Below are positions 39,560 through 47,511 of a stretch of 64,000 bases of DNA, piece after piece (the first letter of the stretch is position 1; the number at the start of each line of letters is the position of its first letter). The stretch comes from Clostridium sp. N3C (GTDB taxonomy: Bacteria > Bacillota > Clostridia > Clostridiales > Clostridiaceae), in NCBI RefSeq assembly GCF_900095445.1, contig NZ_FMJL01000003.1, positions 81,438 to 145,437 on the forward strand, written 5' to 3'. The notes beneath the pieces are model-generated. The model ran no database searches. It was not told the DNA's origin and saw only the letters and a list, made by a program, of their open reading frames with translations. Both the position numbers and the translations under genes were made by a program.

Positions 39560-40681
39560 ATGATAATGATAAAAAAAGAAAGACTTATTAAGTATTTTAC
39601 GGAATTAGTATCTATTGATTCTGAATCTTTTCATGAAAGACAAATAGCAGACTATATTATAGATAAACTAAAAGGTATTGGTTTTGAAGTTTATGAAGAT
39701 GATTGTGGTGGCAAGATAGGCGGAAATGCTGGAAATATTTATGGCTATTGGAAGGGATCAATTCCTGGAGAGCCTATTCTTTTGTCAGCTCATATGGATA
39801 CGGTAAAACCTGGAATAGGTAAAGGTGCCATAATCAAGGATAATGGAACTATTGTAGGAAATGGTAAGGCTGTACTTGGTGCTGATGATATTTCTGGAGT
39901 TGCTAGCATTTTAGAAGCCTTAGAAACGGTGGCAGAGAAAAAAATACCCCATAGAGATATAGAGGTGCTTTTTACCGTAGCAGAAGAGGTATATATTCAA
40001 GGTAGTGCCGCTTTTGATTATAGCAGGCTAAAAGCAAAGGAGGCCTATGTTTTTGATTTAAGTGGACCTGTAGGTACAGCAGCCATACAATCTCCAACTT
40101 TAGTATCCTTTGAAATAGGTATAAAAGGACGAGCTGCTCATGCAGGATTTTCTCCAGAGTTAGGTGTACATGCCATAATGATTGCTTCCAAAGCTATAAG
40201 TCAGATTCAAATGGGAAGAATTGATGAAAATACTACCGTTAACATAGGCACTATAGAAGGTGGAAGGGCAAGGAATATAGTACCGGATAGTTGCATAATT
40301 AAGGGAGAAGTGAGAAGCCTTGAACACGAAAAATCCCTAGCAGTAGCTAGGGAAATTCGTGAAATTTTTGAGAAAGAAGCAGAAAAGACTGGAGGATTAA
40401 TAGAATATAAGGAATCCTTTGGATGTGTGGCTTATAATATTGATAAGGAAGAGAGAGTTGTAACTCGTTTCCTTGATATATGTGAAAAGCTTTCTATTCA
40501 AAGTGATTTGATTACAACTTTAGGTGGCAGTGATAATAACAACTTTGCTCTTAATGGTATTAGAGGAATAGTTTTAGCCTGCGGTATGAATAATGTACAT
40601 TCTTTAGGTGAATACAGTCATGTAGATGAGTTAGTAAAAAGCTCTCTTATAGCTTTAGAAATAATTAGAGCACAGGTTTAA
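39560..40681 (+). CDS. M20-family metallopeptidase (PepT-like)
   Basis: M20 enzymes are two-zinc exopeptidases or aminoacylases in the cytoplasm. Metal-binding blocks are LSAHMDTVKPG (about 76-86), GADDISGVA (about 113-121) and the EE pair in FTVAEEVYIQG (about 145-155). An inserted dimerisation domain is present. The family close to PepT cuts tripeptides, but the substrate here is not known. AGGAGG is followed by ATGs at 39560 and 39566, and either could start. The lysR gene follows by 13 nt and the methionine uptake genes come next, so it may feed amino acids from peptides. Confidence 0.85.
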   Translation: MIMIKKERLIKYFTELVSIDSESFHERQIADYIIDKLKGIGFEVYEDDCGGKIGGNAGNIYGYWKGSIPGEPILLSAHMDTVKPGIGKGAIIKDNGTIVGNGKAVLGADDISGVASILEALETVAEKKIPHRDIEVLFTVAEEVYIQGSAAFDYSRLKAKEAYVFDLSGPVGTAAIQSPTLVSFEIGIKGRAAHAGFSPELGVHAIMIASKAISQIQMGRIDENTTVNIGTIEGGRARNIVPDSCIIKGEVRSLEHEKSLAVAREIREIFEKEAEKTGGLIEYKESFGCVAYNIDKEERVVTRFLDICEKLSIQSDLITTLGGSDNNNFALNGIRGIVLACGMNNVHSLGEYSHVDELVKSSLIALEIIRAQV

Positions 40682-40694
40682 TAAGGAGGAAGAA

Positions 40695-41603
40695 ATGACT
40701 TTACAACAGTTAAAATATGTTATAACCATTGCAGATTGCAATTCTATGAATAAGGCGGCAAAGGCCTTGTTCATTTCCCAACCTAGTCTTTCTGCTTCTA
40801 TTAAGGAACTAGAAAACGAAATTGGAATTGAGTTGTTTAGACGAACTAATCGTGGAATTACTATGACTGTAGAAGGAGAGGAATTCCTTGGTTATGCAAG
40901 GCAGGTGGTAGAACAGTATCAGCTAATTGAAGAGAGATTTGTAGAGAAGAAAAGTGTAAAGAAGAAATTTGATGTTTCAACCCAACATTATACCTTTGCA
41001 GTAAAAGCCTTCGTTGAGTTAGTAAAACAGTTTGGAATGGATGAATATGAATTTGCGGTACATGAAACTAAGACCTATGAAGTAATTGAAAATGTAAAGA
41101 ACTTTAAAAGTGAGCTTGGTATTTTATATCTTAGTGATTTTAACAAAAAGGTTATAAATAAGATACTTAATGATAACAATTTAGAGTTTAAGGAATTATT
41201 TAAATGTAAAACCTATGTATATCTATGGAAAGGGAATCCTCTAGCTAATAAAAGTTTAATTACTATGGAAGATTTGAAGGAGTATCCTTGTCTTTCCTTT
41301 GAACAGGGAGTGTACAACTCATTTTATTTTGCAGAGGAAGTTTTAAGCACCTATGATTACAAGAAAATAATTAAAGTAAATGATAGAGCTACTATGTTGA
41401 ATCTTATGGTAGGGCTTAATGGGTATACCCTATGCTCTGGAATAATTTGTGAGGAGTTAAATGGAGATGATTATAAGGCAATTCCATTGGATTGCGATGA
41501 AATTATGACCATTGGTTATATAATGAGAAAGAATGTAGGATTAAGTCTATTGGGAAGAAAATATGTAGATGAATTAAAGAATTATAGGGAAAAAGTATTA
41601 TAG
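40695..41603 (+). CDS. LysR-family transcriptional regulator
   Basis: Residues 1-60 form the classic LysR winged helix (LKYVITIADCNSMNKAAKALFISQPSLSASIKELENEIGIELFRR). The rest is the two-lobed effector-binding domain. The 302-residue length is normal. AGGAGG precedes the ATG, and it is likely cotranscribed with the M20 peptidase. It lies directly before the methionine-type transporter operon, making that operon or its own a likely target. The effector cannot be read from sequence. The 3' end carries a short duplicated TATAGGGAAAAA. Confidence 0.9.
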   Translation: MTLQQLKYVITIADCNSMNKAAKALFISQPSLSASIKELENEIGIELFRRTNRGITMTVEGEEFLGYARQVVEQYQLIEERFVEKKSVKKKFDVSTQHYTFAVKAFVELVKQFGMDEYEFAVHETKTYEVIENVKNFKSELGILYLSDFNKKVINKILNDNNLEFKELFKCKTYVYLWKGNPLANKSLITMEDLKEYPCLSFEQGVYNSFYFAEEVLSTYDYKKIIKVNDRATMLNLMVGLNGYTLCSGIICEELNGDDYKAIPLDCDEIMTIGYIMRKNVGLSLLGRKYVDELKNYREKVL

Positions 41604-41654
41604 GATGAAAAAGTGTTATAGGGAAAAACTATAACCAATTATCTATTTTGTATA

Positions 41655-41684
41655 TTAACACCTTTTTTAAAAACCGTGTATAAT
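41655..41684 (+). promoter_or_regulatory. Sigma-A promoter of the metNI operon
   Basis: TTAACA (41655-41660), an 18-bp spacer and TATAAT (41679-41684). The start would be near 41691, next to an inverted repeat CAATTA (41686-41691) / TAATTG (41697-41702) that could be an operator or a 5' hairpin. The leader to metN is about 275 nt. Confidence 0.65.
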
Positions 41685-41759
41685 TCAATTATGAGTTAAT
41701 TGGTTCAAGGAAATTTAGTTAATGTATATAAATAAAAATGATTGGAAAGGAGTCTTATA

Positions 41760-41852
41760 ATGCGTTTAGTCAAAGAACAGATTACAATGACAAAAATTAT
41801 GGCCATGTGTAGCTGTGGTTTCATGGAAATCTGTGAAATGATGGTTAATTGA
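41760..41852 (+). CDS. Met/Cys-rich leader peptide of the metNI operon
   Basis: A 30-codon ORF starts at ATG 41760 with a perfect AAAGGAG (41746-41752) at 7-nt spacing and stops at TGA 41850-41852. It contains Met at positions 1, 10, 14, 16, 22, 27 and 28 and Cys at 17, 19 and 25, so one third of its residues contain sulfur. It lies between the operon promoter and an intrinsic terminator. I infer that it is a leader peptide whose translation rate reports Met (and perhaps Cys) tRNA charging. It is too short to suggest an independent protein function, though that cannot be excluded. Confidence 0.65.
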   Translation: MRLVKEQITMTKIMAMCSCGFMEICEMMVN

Positions 41853-41866
41853 TTTGCGCATTATGA

Positions 41867-41925
41867 TACCTGATTTTAGTTTTCCTTTGTTAGTTAACAG
41901 GTACATAAGCATGTACCTGTTTTTT
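41867..41925 (+). terminator. Attenuator: terminator with competing antiterminator before metN
   Basis: AACAGGTACAT (41896-41906) and ATGTACCTGTT (41911-41921) form an 11-bp stem with an AAGC loop, then T to 41925. Upstream, TACCTG (41867-41872) can pair with CAGGTA (41898-41903), which would destroy the terminator. It sits 42 nt before the metN start, so it must act within the operon leader and not at the end of a gene. Confidence 0.7.
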
Positions 41926-41966
41926 AGACTTAAACTTATGGAAGTTAAAGGAAGTGAAGTGACATC

Positions 41967-43025
41967 ATGATAAGATTTGAAAATGTTAGTAAAACCTTCA
42001 AAACCGAAGGGAAAGTTGTTGAAGCAGTAAAAAATGTGAATCTTCATATTGAAAAAGGAAAAATATGCGGTATTATAGGTTTCTCTGGTGCTGGAAAGTC
42101 TACTTTAGTTAGATGTATTAATCTATTAGAAAGACCTACCAGCGGTAAAGTATTTGTAGGAGATACAGATATGACCGCCTTATCTAATAGGGAGCTTAGA
42201 AAAAAAAGAAAAGAAATCGGAATGATCTTTCAACAATTTAATCTCTTTGCCTCTAGAAATGTATTTCAGAATGTGGCTTATCCACTAAAGTACAGTGGAA
42301 TGAAGAAGAGCGAAATAAAGAAAAAGGTAGAGTCTTTGTTAGAGTTAGTAGGCCTTTCAGATAAGGCTAAGGCCTATCCTTCACAATTAAGTGGAGGTCA
42401 GAAGCAAAGGGTAGCAATAGCAAGAGCTTTAGCTAATGATCCTAAGATTTTACTTAGTGACGAATCCACTAGTGCTTTGGATCCACAAACTACAAGATCC
42501 ATATTAAAACTTTTAAAAGAGCTAAATGAGAAGCTTGGACTTACTATAGTAGTAATCACCCATGAAATGCAGGTGGTTAAGGAAATTTGTCATAAGGTTG
42601 CAGTTATGGAAAAGGGTGAAGTGGTAGAAGAAGGGGACGTATTTGATGTCTTTGCAAATCCAAAGCAGCAAATTACAAAAGATTTTGTGGAGAGTACCTC
42701 TAATTTATCTAAGATAAATGAATTAATTGAGGAAAATGTATCAATTACAAAGATAGAAGAGGATGAATGTATTGTAAAGCTCAAGTATCTTGAAAGAAGC
42801 GTTTCAGAGGCATTGGTGTCTCAGGTTTCAAGATTGTACAACCTAGATATAAATATTATCTTTGGTAATATTGAGCTAATAGGAGAAAATCCTATTGGTG
42901 GTCTTGTTGCAATAATAAAGGGACAAACTGAAGATATAGAAGGAGCAATAACTTACTTAAAAGATAAAAATGTTGGAGTGGAGGTGATATTAGATGGAAG
43001 AGTTTCTAAACGATGTTATGCCTAA
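41967..43025 (+). CDS. metN: Methionine ABC transporter, ATP-binding protein
   Basis: MetN powers uptake of methionine through MetI, with MetQ as the binding protein. Walker A GFSGAGKST (about 37-45), signature LSGGQKQR (about 139), Walker B ILLSDEST and the H-loop VITHEM are intact. The C-terminal NIL/ACT-like domain (about 265-345) is the part that binds methionine and inhibits transport in the E. coli transporter. Cysteine or other sulfur amino acids cannot be excluded as cargo. The end overlaps metI by 32 nt. Confidence 0.93.
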   Translation: MIRFENVSKTFKTEGKVVEAVKNVNLHIEKGKICGIIGFSGAGKSTLVRCINLLERPTSGKVFVGDTDMTALSNRELRKKRKEIGMIFQQFNLFASRNVFQNVAYPLKYSGMKKSEIKKKVESLLELVGLSDKAKAYPSQLSGGQKQRVAIARALANDPKILLSDESTSALDPQTTRSILKLLKELNEKLGLTIVVITHEMQVVKEICHKVAVMEKGEVVEEGDVFDVFANPKQQITKDFVESTSNLSKINELIEENVSITKIEEDECIVKLKYLERSVSEALVSQVSRLYNLDINIIFGNIELIGENPIGGLVAIIKGQTEDIEGAITYLKDKNVGVEVILDGRVSKRCYA

Positions 43026-43674
43026 TATAATGGATAAGATTCCTGTTTTTTACAAAAGCATAAAAGAGACCTTGCAAATGTTAGCCTGGTCTGGTTCTAT
43101 ATCCTTTGTATTAGGATTGATTTTAGGAGTTGTTTTAATAGTAACGAAGAAGGGGGGAGTTCTTCAAAATACTTTTGTATATCAAATTTTGGACAAGGTT
43201 ATAAACTTTTTCCGTTCTATACCTTTCATTATTCTTTTGGCAGCTTTAATTCCATTTACTAGAAAGATTATGGGAACTGCTATAGGTGTGAAGGGAGCAA
43301 TTGTACCATTGATAGTTGGTACGGTACCATTTTTCGCAAGACAGATTGAAGCAGCCCTATCAGAAATTAATCCAGGTTTAATTGAAGCAGCCCAATCTAT
43401 GGGATCAGGACCTATAGAAATTATTTTTAGAGTTTATCTAAAAGAATGCATTTCAGGAATTGCAAGAGCTACAACTATAACAGCTATTAGCCTTATTGGA
43501 TTAACAGCTATGGCCGGTGCCGTAGGAGCAGGTGGACTTGGAGATTTTGCAATCCGATTTGGATATCAGAGAAATCAGATAGATGTTACCTATGTTTCTG
43601 TTATTGTACTGGTGGTTTTAGTAACAGTGATACAGATTATTGGTAATATAATTGCTAAGAAAAGCGCTCATTAA
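42994..43674 (+). CDS. metI: Methionine ABC transporter, permease
   Basis: This is the membrane subunit of the MetNIQ-type importer. It has about five membrane helices and the EAA loop EAAQSMGSGPIEIIFRVYLKEC (about 131-152) that contacts MetN. Positions such as FFRSIPFIILLAALIPF match MetI. The 226-residue length is normal. GGAGGTGA precedes the ATG inside the metN end, so translation is coupled. Confidence 0.93.
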   Translation: MEEFLNDVMPNIMDKIPVFYKSIKETLQMLAWSGSISFVLGLILGVVLIVTKKGGVLQNTFVYQILDKVINFFRSIPFIILLAALIPFTRKIMGTAIGVKGAIVPLIVGTVPFFARQIEAALSEINPGLIEAAQSMGSGPIEIIFRVYLKECISGIARATTITAISLIGLTAMAGAVGAGGLGDFAIRFGYQRNQIDVTYVSVIVLVVLVTVIQIIGNIIAKKSAH

Positions 43675-43701
43675 AGATAGGTTGCAAAGGAGGTGAAAGA
43701 G

Positions 43702-44661
43702 ATGGCTTTAACACCAAGAAAGGTTATTATTATTGGAGCAGGACATGTTGGCTCTCATGCAGGATATGCGCTAGCTTCTCAAGCTTTGGCAGAAAGGATT
43801 GTATATATTGATACAGATATAGAAAAGGCAAAGGCTCAAGCCCTTGACATATTTGATGCTACTGTATATCTTCCACATCACGTAGATGTAAAAGCTGGTG
43901 ATTACAGTGATGCAAAGGATGCGGATCTTATGGTTATAGCACCGGGACCTCTTCCAGATATGAGTAAGGGGCAAACTAGAATGGATACTTTAAGAGATAC
44001 TATTGAAATAATAAAGGATGTAGTAGTAAAAATAAAGGAGTCAGGTTTTTCAGGAATAATATTAAGTATATCTAATCCAGCAGATGTGGTAGCACACTAT
44101 ATTCAGAAAAAACTTGATTATCCTGCAAATAAGATTATTTCTACTAGCACTACATTAGATTCTGCCAGACTTAGAAGAGCTATTGCAGAACATATAGGAA
44201 TTGATCAAAAGTCTATATATGCCTATGCTCTTGGAGAGCATGGGGAGAGCCAAATGGTACCCTGGTCTACTATTACTATAGCAGGTAAGCCGCTCTTAGA
44301 GCTGATGAAGGAAAAGCCTGAAAAGTATGGAAAGCTAAATTTGGATGCTATAGCTGCAGAAGCTAGGGCAGGTGGATGGAAGATTCTTGGAGGAAAGGGC
44401 TCTACAGAGTTTGGTATCGGTGCTTCCATTGCAGAGGTCACCAGAGCTATTTTCGGAGATGAAAAAAGGATTCTTCCAGTATCTGTTCTTTTACAAGGGG
44501 AGTATGGACAATATGATGTCTATGCATCAGTTCCTGCAGTACTTGGAATCAATGGAGTAGAGGAAATTATTGAATTAAACATGACAAAAGAGGAGTGGGT
44601 TGCCTTTAATGCATCCTGTGAGACTTTGAAAGAAAATTACGAAATAGCATTAACCTTATAA
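43702..44661 (+). CDS. L-2-hydroxyacid (lactate/malate-family) dehydrogenase
   Basis: This is an NAD-dependent enzyme of the LDH/MDH family. The nucleotide fold starts with VIIIGAGHVGSHAGYAL (about 8-24). The catalytic region includes SNPADVVAHYI, TTLDSARLRRAIAEHIG and the active-site His in GEHGESQMVPWS (about 177-188). L-2-hydroxyisocaproate dehydrogenases belong to this family and reduce branched or methylthio 2-oxo acids. Because the gene lies between metI and metQ, I infer a substrate such as 4-methylthio-2-oxobutanoate or 2-oxoisocaproate, not pyruvate. The ATG at 43702 lies 6 nt after AAGGAGGTG. Confidence 0.85.
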   Translation: MALTPRKVIIIGAGHVGSHAGYALASQALAERIVYIDTDIEKAKAQALDIFDATVYLPHHVDVKAGDYSDAKDADLMVIAPGPLPDMSKGQTRMDTLRDTIEIIKDVVVKIKESGFSGIILSISNPADVVAHYIQKKLDYPANKIISTSTTLDSARLRRAIAEHIGIDQKSIYAYALGEHGESQMVPWSTITIAGKPLLELMKEKPEKYGKLNLDAIAAEARAGGWKILGGKGSTEFGIGASIAEVTRAIFGDEKRILPVSVLLQGEYGQYDVYASVPAVLGINGVEEIIELNMTKEEWVAFNASCETLKENYEIALTL

Positions 44662-44700
44662 AACCTATCGAAATAATATAATATAAAAGGAGAGTGTCTT

Positions 44701-45534
44701 ATGAAAAAAAGAAATATTATTGCCGCTTTATTATCAGTATTTGTTTTAACAACAGCTACAGCTTGTGGAAAGTCAGAGGAAACTAAAAAGGATAAAAGTG
44801 ATAAAAAGGTAGTTAAGGTAGGAGTAGTAGGAGAGTCCAATGAAATGTGGGATCCTGTAATTGAAGAATTAGCAAAGGAAGGGGTAGAAATTCAACTGGT
44901 TACTTTTACAGACTATTCAACACCAAATAGAGCCTTAAATGATGGTGAAACTGATTTAAATGCCTTCCAGCACTATGTATTCCTAAATGAGGAAATTAAG
45001 AACAATGGTTATAAAATTAAATCCATTGGAGATACCTTTATTTCAGCAATGAATATCTATTCTAACAAGGTATCCAATGTTAGTGAAATAGGGCAGGGGG
45101 CAAAGATAGCTGTTCCAAATGATGCAACAAATGAAGGTCGTGCTCTTAAGGTATTAGAAGCAGCAGGTTTGATAAAGTTAGATCCTAATGCAGGAGATAG
45201 TCCTGACAAAACTGATATAGTTGAGAACAAGTTAAACATAGAACTAGTTGAAGTAGATGCAGCTAATGTGTATTCTTTACTTCCTGATGTAGCAGCAGCA
45301 GTTATCAATTGTAACTATGCTTTAGATAATGGATTGAATCCTGGAAAAGATGCAATTTTCCAAGATGATGTGAAAATTTATACAGGAAAGAATTATGTGA
45401 ATTTAATTGCAGCTAGAACAGAAGATGCAGACAACGAAATTTATAAGAAAATTGTAGAAGCTTATCAGTCAGATGCTGTAAAAGAGATATTTGCAGATAC
45501 ATTTAAAGGAGCATATATTGCAGCTTGGGAATAA
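44701..45534 (+). CDS. metQ: MetQ-type substrate-binding lipoprotein
   Basis: This is an NlpA/MetQ-family binding protein for the MetNI transporter. The N-terminus (MKKRNIIAALLSVFVLTTA) is a signal peptide ending in a lipobox with Cys 22 as the lipid-modified residue, followed by a KSEETKKDKSDKK linker. The mature domain has the family pattern TDLNAFQHYVFLNEEIKNNGY. The 277-residue length is normal. It comes after the dehydrogenase gene and not directly after metI, which is an unusual order. Confidence 0.92.
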   Translation: MKKRNIIAALLSVFVLTTATACGKSEETKKDKSDKKVVKVGVVGESNEMWDPVIEELAKEGVEIQLVTFTDYSTPNRALNDGETDLNAFQHYVFLNEEIKNNGYKIKSIGDTFISAMNIYSNKVSNVSEIGQGAKIAVPNDATNEGRALKVLEAAGLIKLDPNAGDSPDKTDIVENKLNIELVEVDAANVYSLLPDVAAAVINCNYALDNGLNPGKDAIFQDDVKIYTGKNYVNLIAARTEDADNEIYKKIVEAYQSDAVKEIFADTFKGAYIAAWE

Positions 45535-45572
45535 TAAAATGACAATACTAAAGCAAGAGAGAGGGGCGCCAG

Positions 45573-46736
45573 ATGCAGGAATTAAGTAAACGAACAGCTA
45601 ATTTTTCCGATTCAGTTATACGAAGAATGACTAGAATTGCAAATCAGTACAAAGCTATTAATCTTTCTCAAGGTTTTCCAGACTTTGAACCACCGGCACC
45701 CCTAACAAAACGCTTAGCAGAAGTAGCAGCGGAAGGGCCCCATCAATATGCTTTGACTTGGGGCGCTCAAAATTTCAGGGAGGCACTGGCAAGAAAGCAG
45801 GAACGATTTTCTGGAATAAAAGTAGATCCAGATAAGGAAATTGTAGTAACCTGTGGAAGCACAGAAGCTATGATGTCAGCAATGATGTCTGTAACTAATC
45901 CAGGAGATAAGGTAGTTATCTTTTCTCCTTTTTATGAAAATTACGGTGCCGATGCTATACTATCCGGTGCCCAGCCAATATATGTACCTCTTAAGCCACC
46001 TAGCTTTAATTTCGATGCTGATGAGCTTGAAAATGCCTTTAAGCAAGGCGTGAAAGCTATGATATTGTGCAATCCTTCAAATCCCAGTGGCAAAGTTTTT
46101 ACAAGAAAGGAACTGCAAACAATCGCAAATTTAGCTATTAAATATGATATCTATGTAATTACCGATGAAGTTTATGAACATATTATTTATGATAATTATA
46201 AACATATTTATATTTCTTCTTTACCTGGAATGAAGGAGAGAACCATTATCTGCAGTTCCTTATCTAAGACTTATTCTATCACCGGTTGGAGACTGGGCTA
46301 TGTAATTGCCAATGAAAATATTATTGATCGAGTTAAGAAGGTCCATGACTTTCTTACTGTTGGGGCCGCGGCTCCTTTAATGGAGGTTGCCACTGTAGGA
46401 CTTAATTTTGGAGATGAATATTACCAAGAGTTAAAGGAACATTATACCCACAAGAGGAATTTGTTTTTGCATGGGCTTAAAGATATAGGACTTACTTATA
46501 CAGAACCTCAAGGAGCATATTATGTGTTGGTGGATATAAGTGAATTTGGCTACAGTAGTGATTTAAACTTTTGTGAAAGGATGGCCCGACAGGTAGGGGT
46601 AGCGGCGGTACCAGGATCTAGCTTTTTCAAAGAAAATGTGAATCATCTAATACGATTACATTTTGCAAAAAAAGATGAAACCTTAATTAGTGCTTTAGAT
46701 AGGTTGTCAGATATCTATAAAAAGATGAAAATTTAA
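45573..46736 (+). CDS. PLP-dependent class I/II aminotransferase
   Basis: A fold-type I aminotransferase of 387 residues. The PLP lysine lies in SSLSKTYSITGWR (about 229-241). NPSNPSGKVF and ITDEVYEHI carry the Asn and Asp/Tyr that hold the cofactor, and RLHFAK holds the carboxylate-binding Arg. The N-terminus INLSQGFPDFEPP resembles methionine and kynurenine-oxoacid aminotransferases (YbdL/KAT type). Placement at the end of the met uptake operon suggests transamination of methionine or a similar residue to the 2-oxo acid used by the adjacent dehydrogenase. Confidence 0.85.
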   Translation: MQELSKRTANFSDSVIRRMTRIANQYKAINLSQGFPDFEPPAPLTKRLAEVAAEGPHQYALTWGAQNFREALARKQERFSGIKVDPDKEIVVTCGSTEAMMSAMMSVTNPGDKVVIFSPFYENYGADAILSGAQPIYVPLKPPSFNFDADELENAFKQGVKAMILCNPSNPSGKVFTRKELQTIANLAIKYDIYVITDEVYEHIIYDNYKHIYISSLPGMKERTIICSSLSKTYSITGWRLGYVIANENIIDRVKKVHDFLTVGAAAPLMEVATVGLNFGDEYYQELKEHYTHKRNLFLHGLKDIGLTYTEPQGAYYVLVDISEFGYSSDLNFCERMARQVGVAAVPGSSFFKENVNHLIRLHFAKKDETLISALDRLSDIYKKMKI

Positions 46737-46756
46737 TAATAATGAAGAGGGTTAAT

Positions 46757-46793
46757 TATCCTATATGAATTATTCGTATAGGATATTTTTTTT
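46757..46793 (+). terminator. Terminator after the aminotransferase operon
   Basis: TATCCTATATG (46757-46767) pairs with CGTATAGGATA (46775-46785), and eight T follow. The remainder of 46794-46964 is very AT-rich and shows no gene. Confidence 0.85.
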
Positions 46794-46964
46794 AATATTT
46801 TTATATTTATAAAATATATGATATTATATATATGATTTATAGGCATTCTAGCTCTTGTTATATATAATGTATCTAGCTAAATAAAGATATTTGGGAATTG
46901 AAGGAAAGTTCTTTTTATATAAAAGATAATATAGTAAAAATAATTTAAAATAGGAGGGACTAAT

Positions 46965-47339
46965 ATGAGAGAAGTAATTAGTACAAAGGGAGCTCCAGGA
47001 GCCATAGGACCTTATTCACAAGCTATTAAGGTAGGTAATTTTGTATATACCTCAGGACAAATTCCACTAGATCCTGTTAGTGGAGAGTTAATAACTGATA
47101 TAAAAAAGGCTACAGAAAGATCTTTAGAAAATGTAAAGGCAATATTAGAAGAAGCAGGCAGCTCTATGGATAAGGTAGTAAAGACTGTGGTATTTCTAAA
47201 GGATATGAATGATTTTGCTGCAATGAATGAAGTTTATGCTACATATTTTAAAGAAAATCCTCCGGCTAGAAGCTGTGTTGAAGTTTCAAGACTTCCTAAG
47301 GATGCGGTAATAGAAATAGAAGTTGTTGCTTTGGTATAA
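46965..47339 (+). CDS. ridA: RidA-family enamine/imine deaminase
   Basis: RidA hydrolyses reactive 2-aminoacrylate and related imines released by PLP enzymes. Family blocks [28 protein letters not shown], the catalytic-Arg motif [16 protein letters not shown] and the C-terminal VEIEVVAL are present. The 124-residue length is typical. AGGAGG precedes the ATG. It is a separate unit from the aminotransferase operon because a terminator lies between them, but functionally it fits amino-acid catabolism. Confidence 0.93.
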   Translation: MREVISTKGAPGAIGPYSQAIKVGNFVYTSGQIPLDPVSGELITDIKKATERSLENVKAILEEAGSSMDKVVKTVVFLKDMNDFAAMNEVYATYFKENPPARSCVEVSRLPKDAVIEIEVVALV

Positions 47340-47346
47340 GTAGCTT

Positions 47347-47372
47347 TAAACCCTGATAATAATCAGGGTTTA
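47347..47372 (+). terminator. Hairpin after ridA
   Basis: TAAACCCTGAT (47347-47357) and ATCAGGGTTTA (47362-47372) form an 11-bp stem, with outer TAGC (47341-47344) and GCTA (47373-47376) able to pair. No T run follows, so it may be a weak terminator. ATTATCTTT (47381-47389) / AAAGATAAT (47403-47411) forms a second hairpin just after it. Confidence 0.55.
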
Positions 47373-47511
47373 GCTATATAATTATCTTTAGTAAAGCTAT
47401 AGAAAGATAATACTGACAAGAAAGATTAAAAAGTGTTAGAAAAGGATCAAAAGTTATGGGATAATAAGAATAGACTAAATTAAAATACTAAAGTGACAAG
47501 AAAGGGGAAAT

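Noticed and set aside
41583..41635. Repeated TATAGGGAAAAA and a GTTATAG/CTATAAC hairpin at the end of the lysR gene
   Set aside because: The repeat is short and AT-rich, straddles the stop codon and has no T run. It looks like a small local duplication with no supported function.
41691..41966. A SAM riboswitch (S-box) or methionine T-box in the metN leader
   Set aside because: I see neither the S-box core blocks nor the T-box AGGGTGGNACCGCG motif. The leader peptide and terminator explain the region better.
43702..44661. Naming the dehydrogenase as lactate dehydrogenase (ldh)
   Set aside because: The sequence belongs to the wider LDH/MDH family, but its place inside a met transporter operon and its hydroxyisocaproate-dehydrogenase-like look argue against a firm pyruvate assignment.
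47381..47411. ATTATCTTT/AAAGATAAT hairpin between ridA and the RNase J gene as a regulator site
   Set aside because: Pure AT-type pairing with no T run and no regulator context. It is noted only as part of the intergenic structure.
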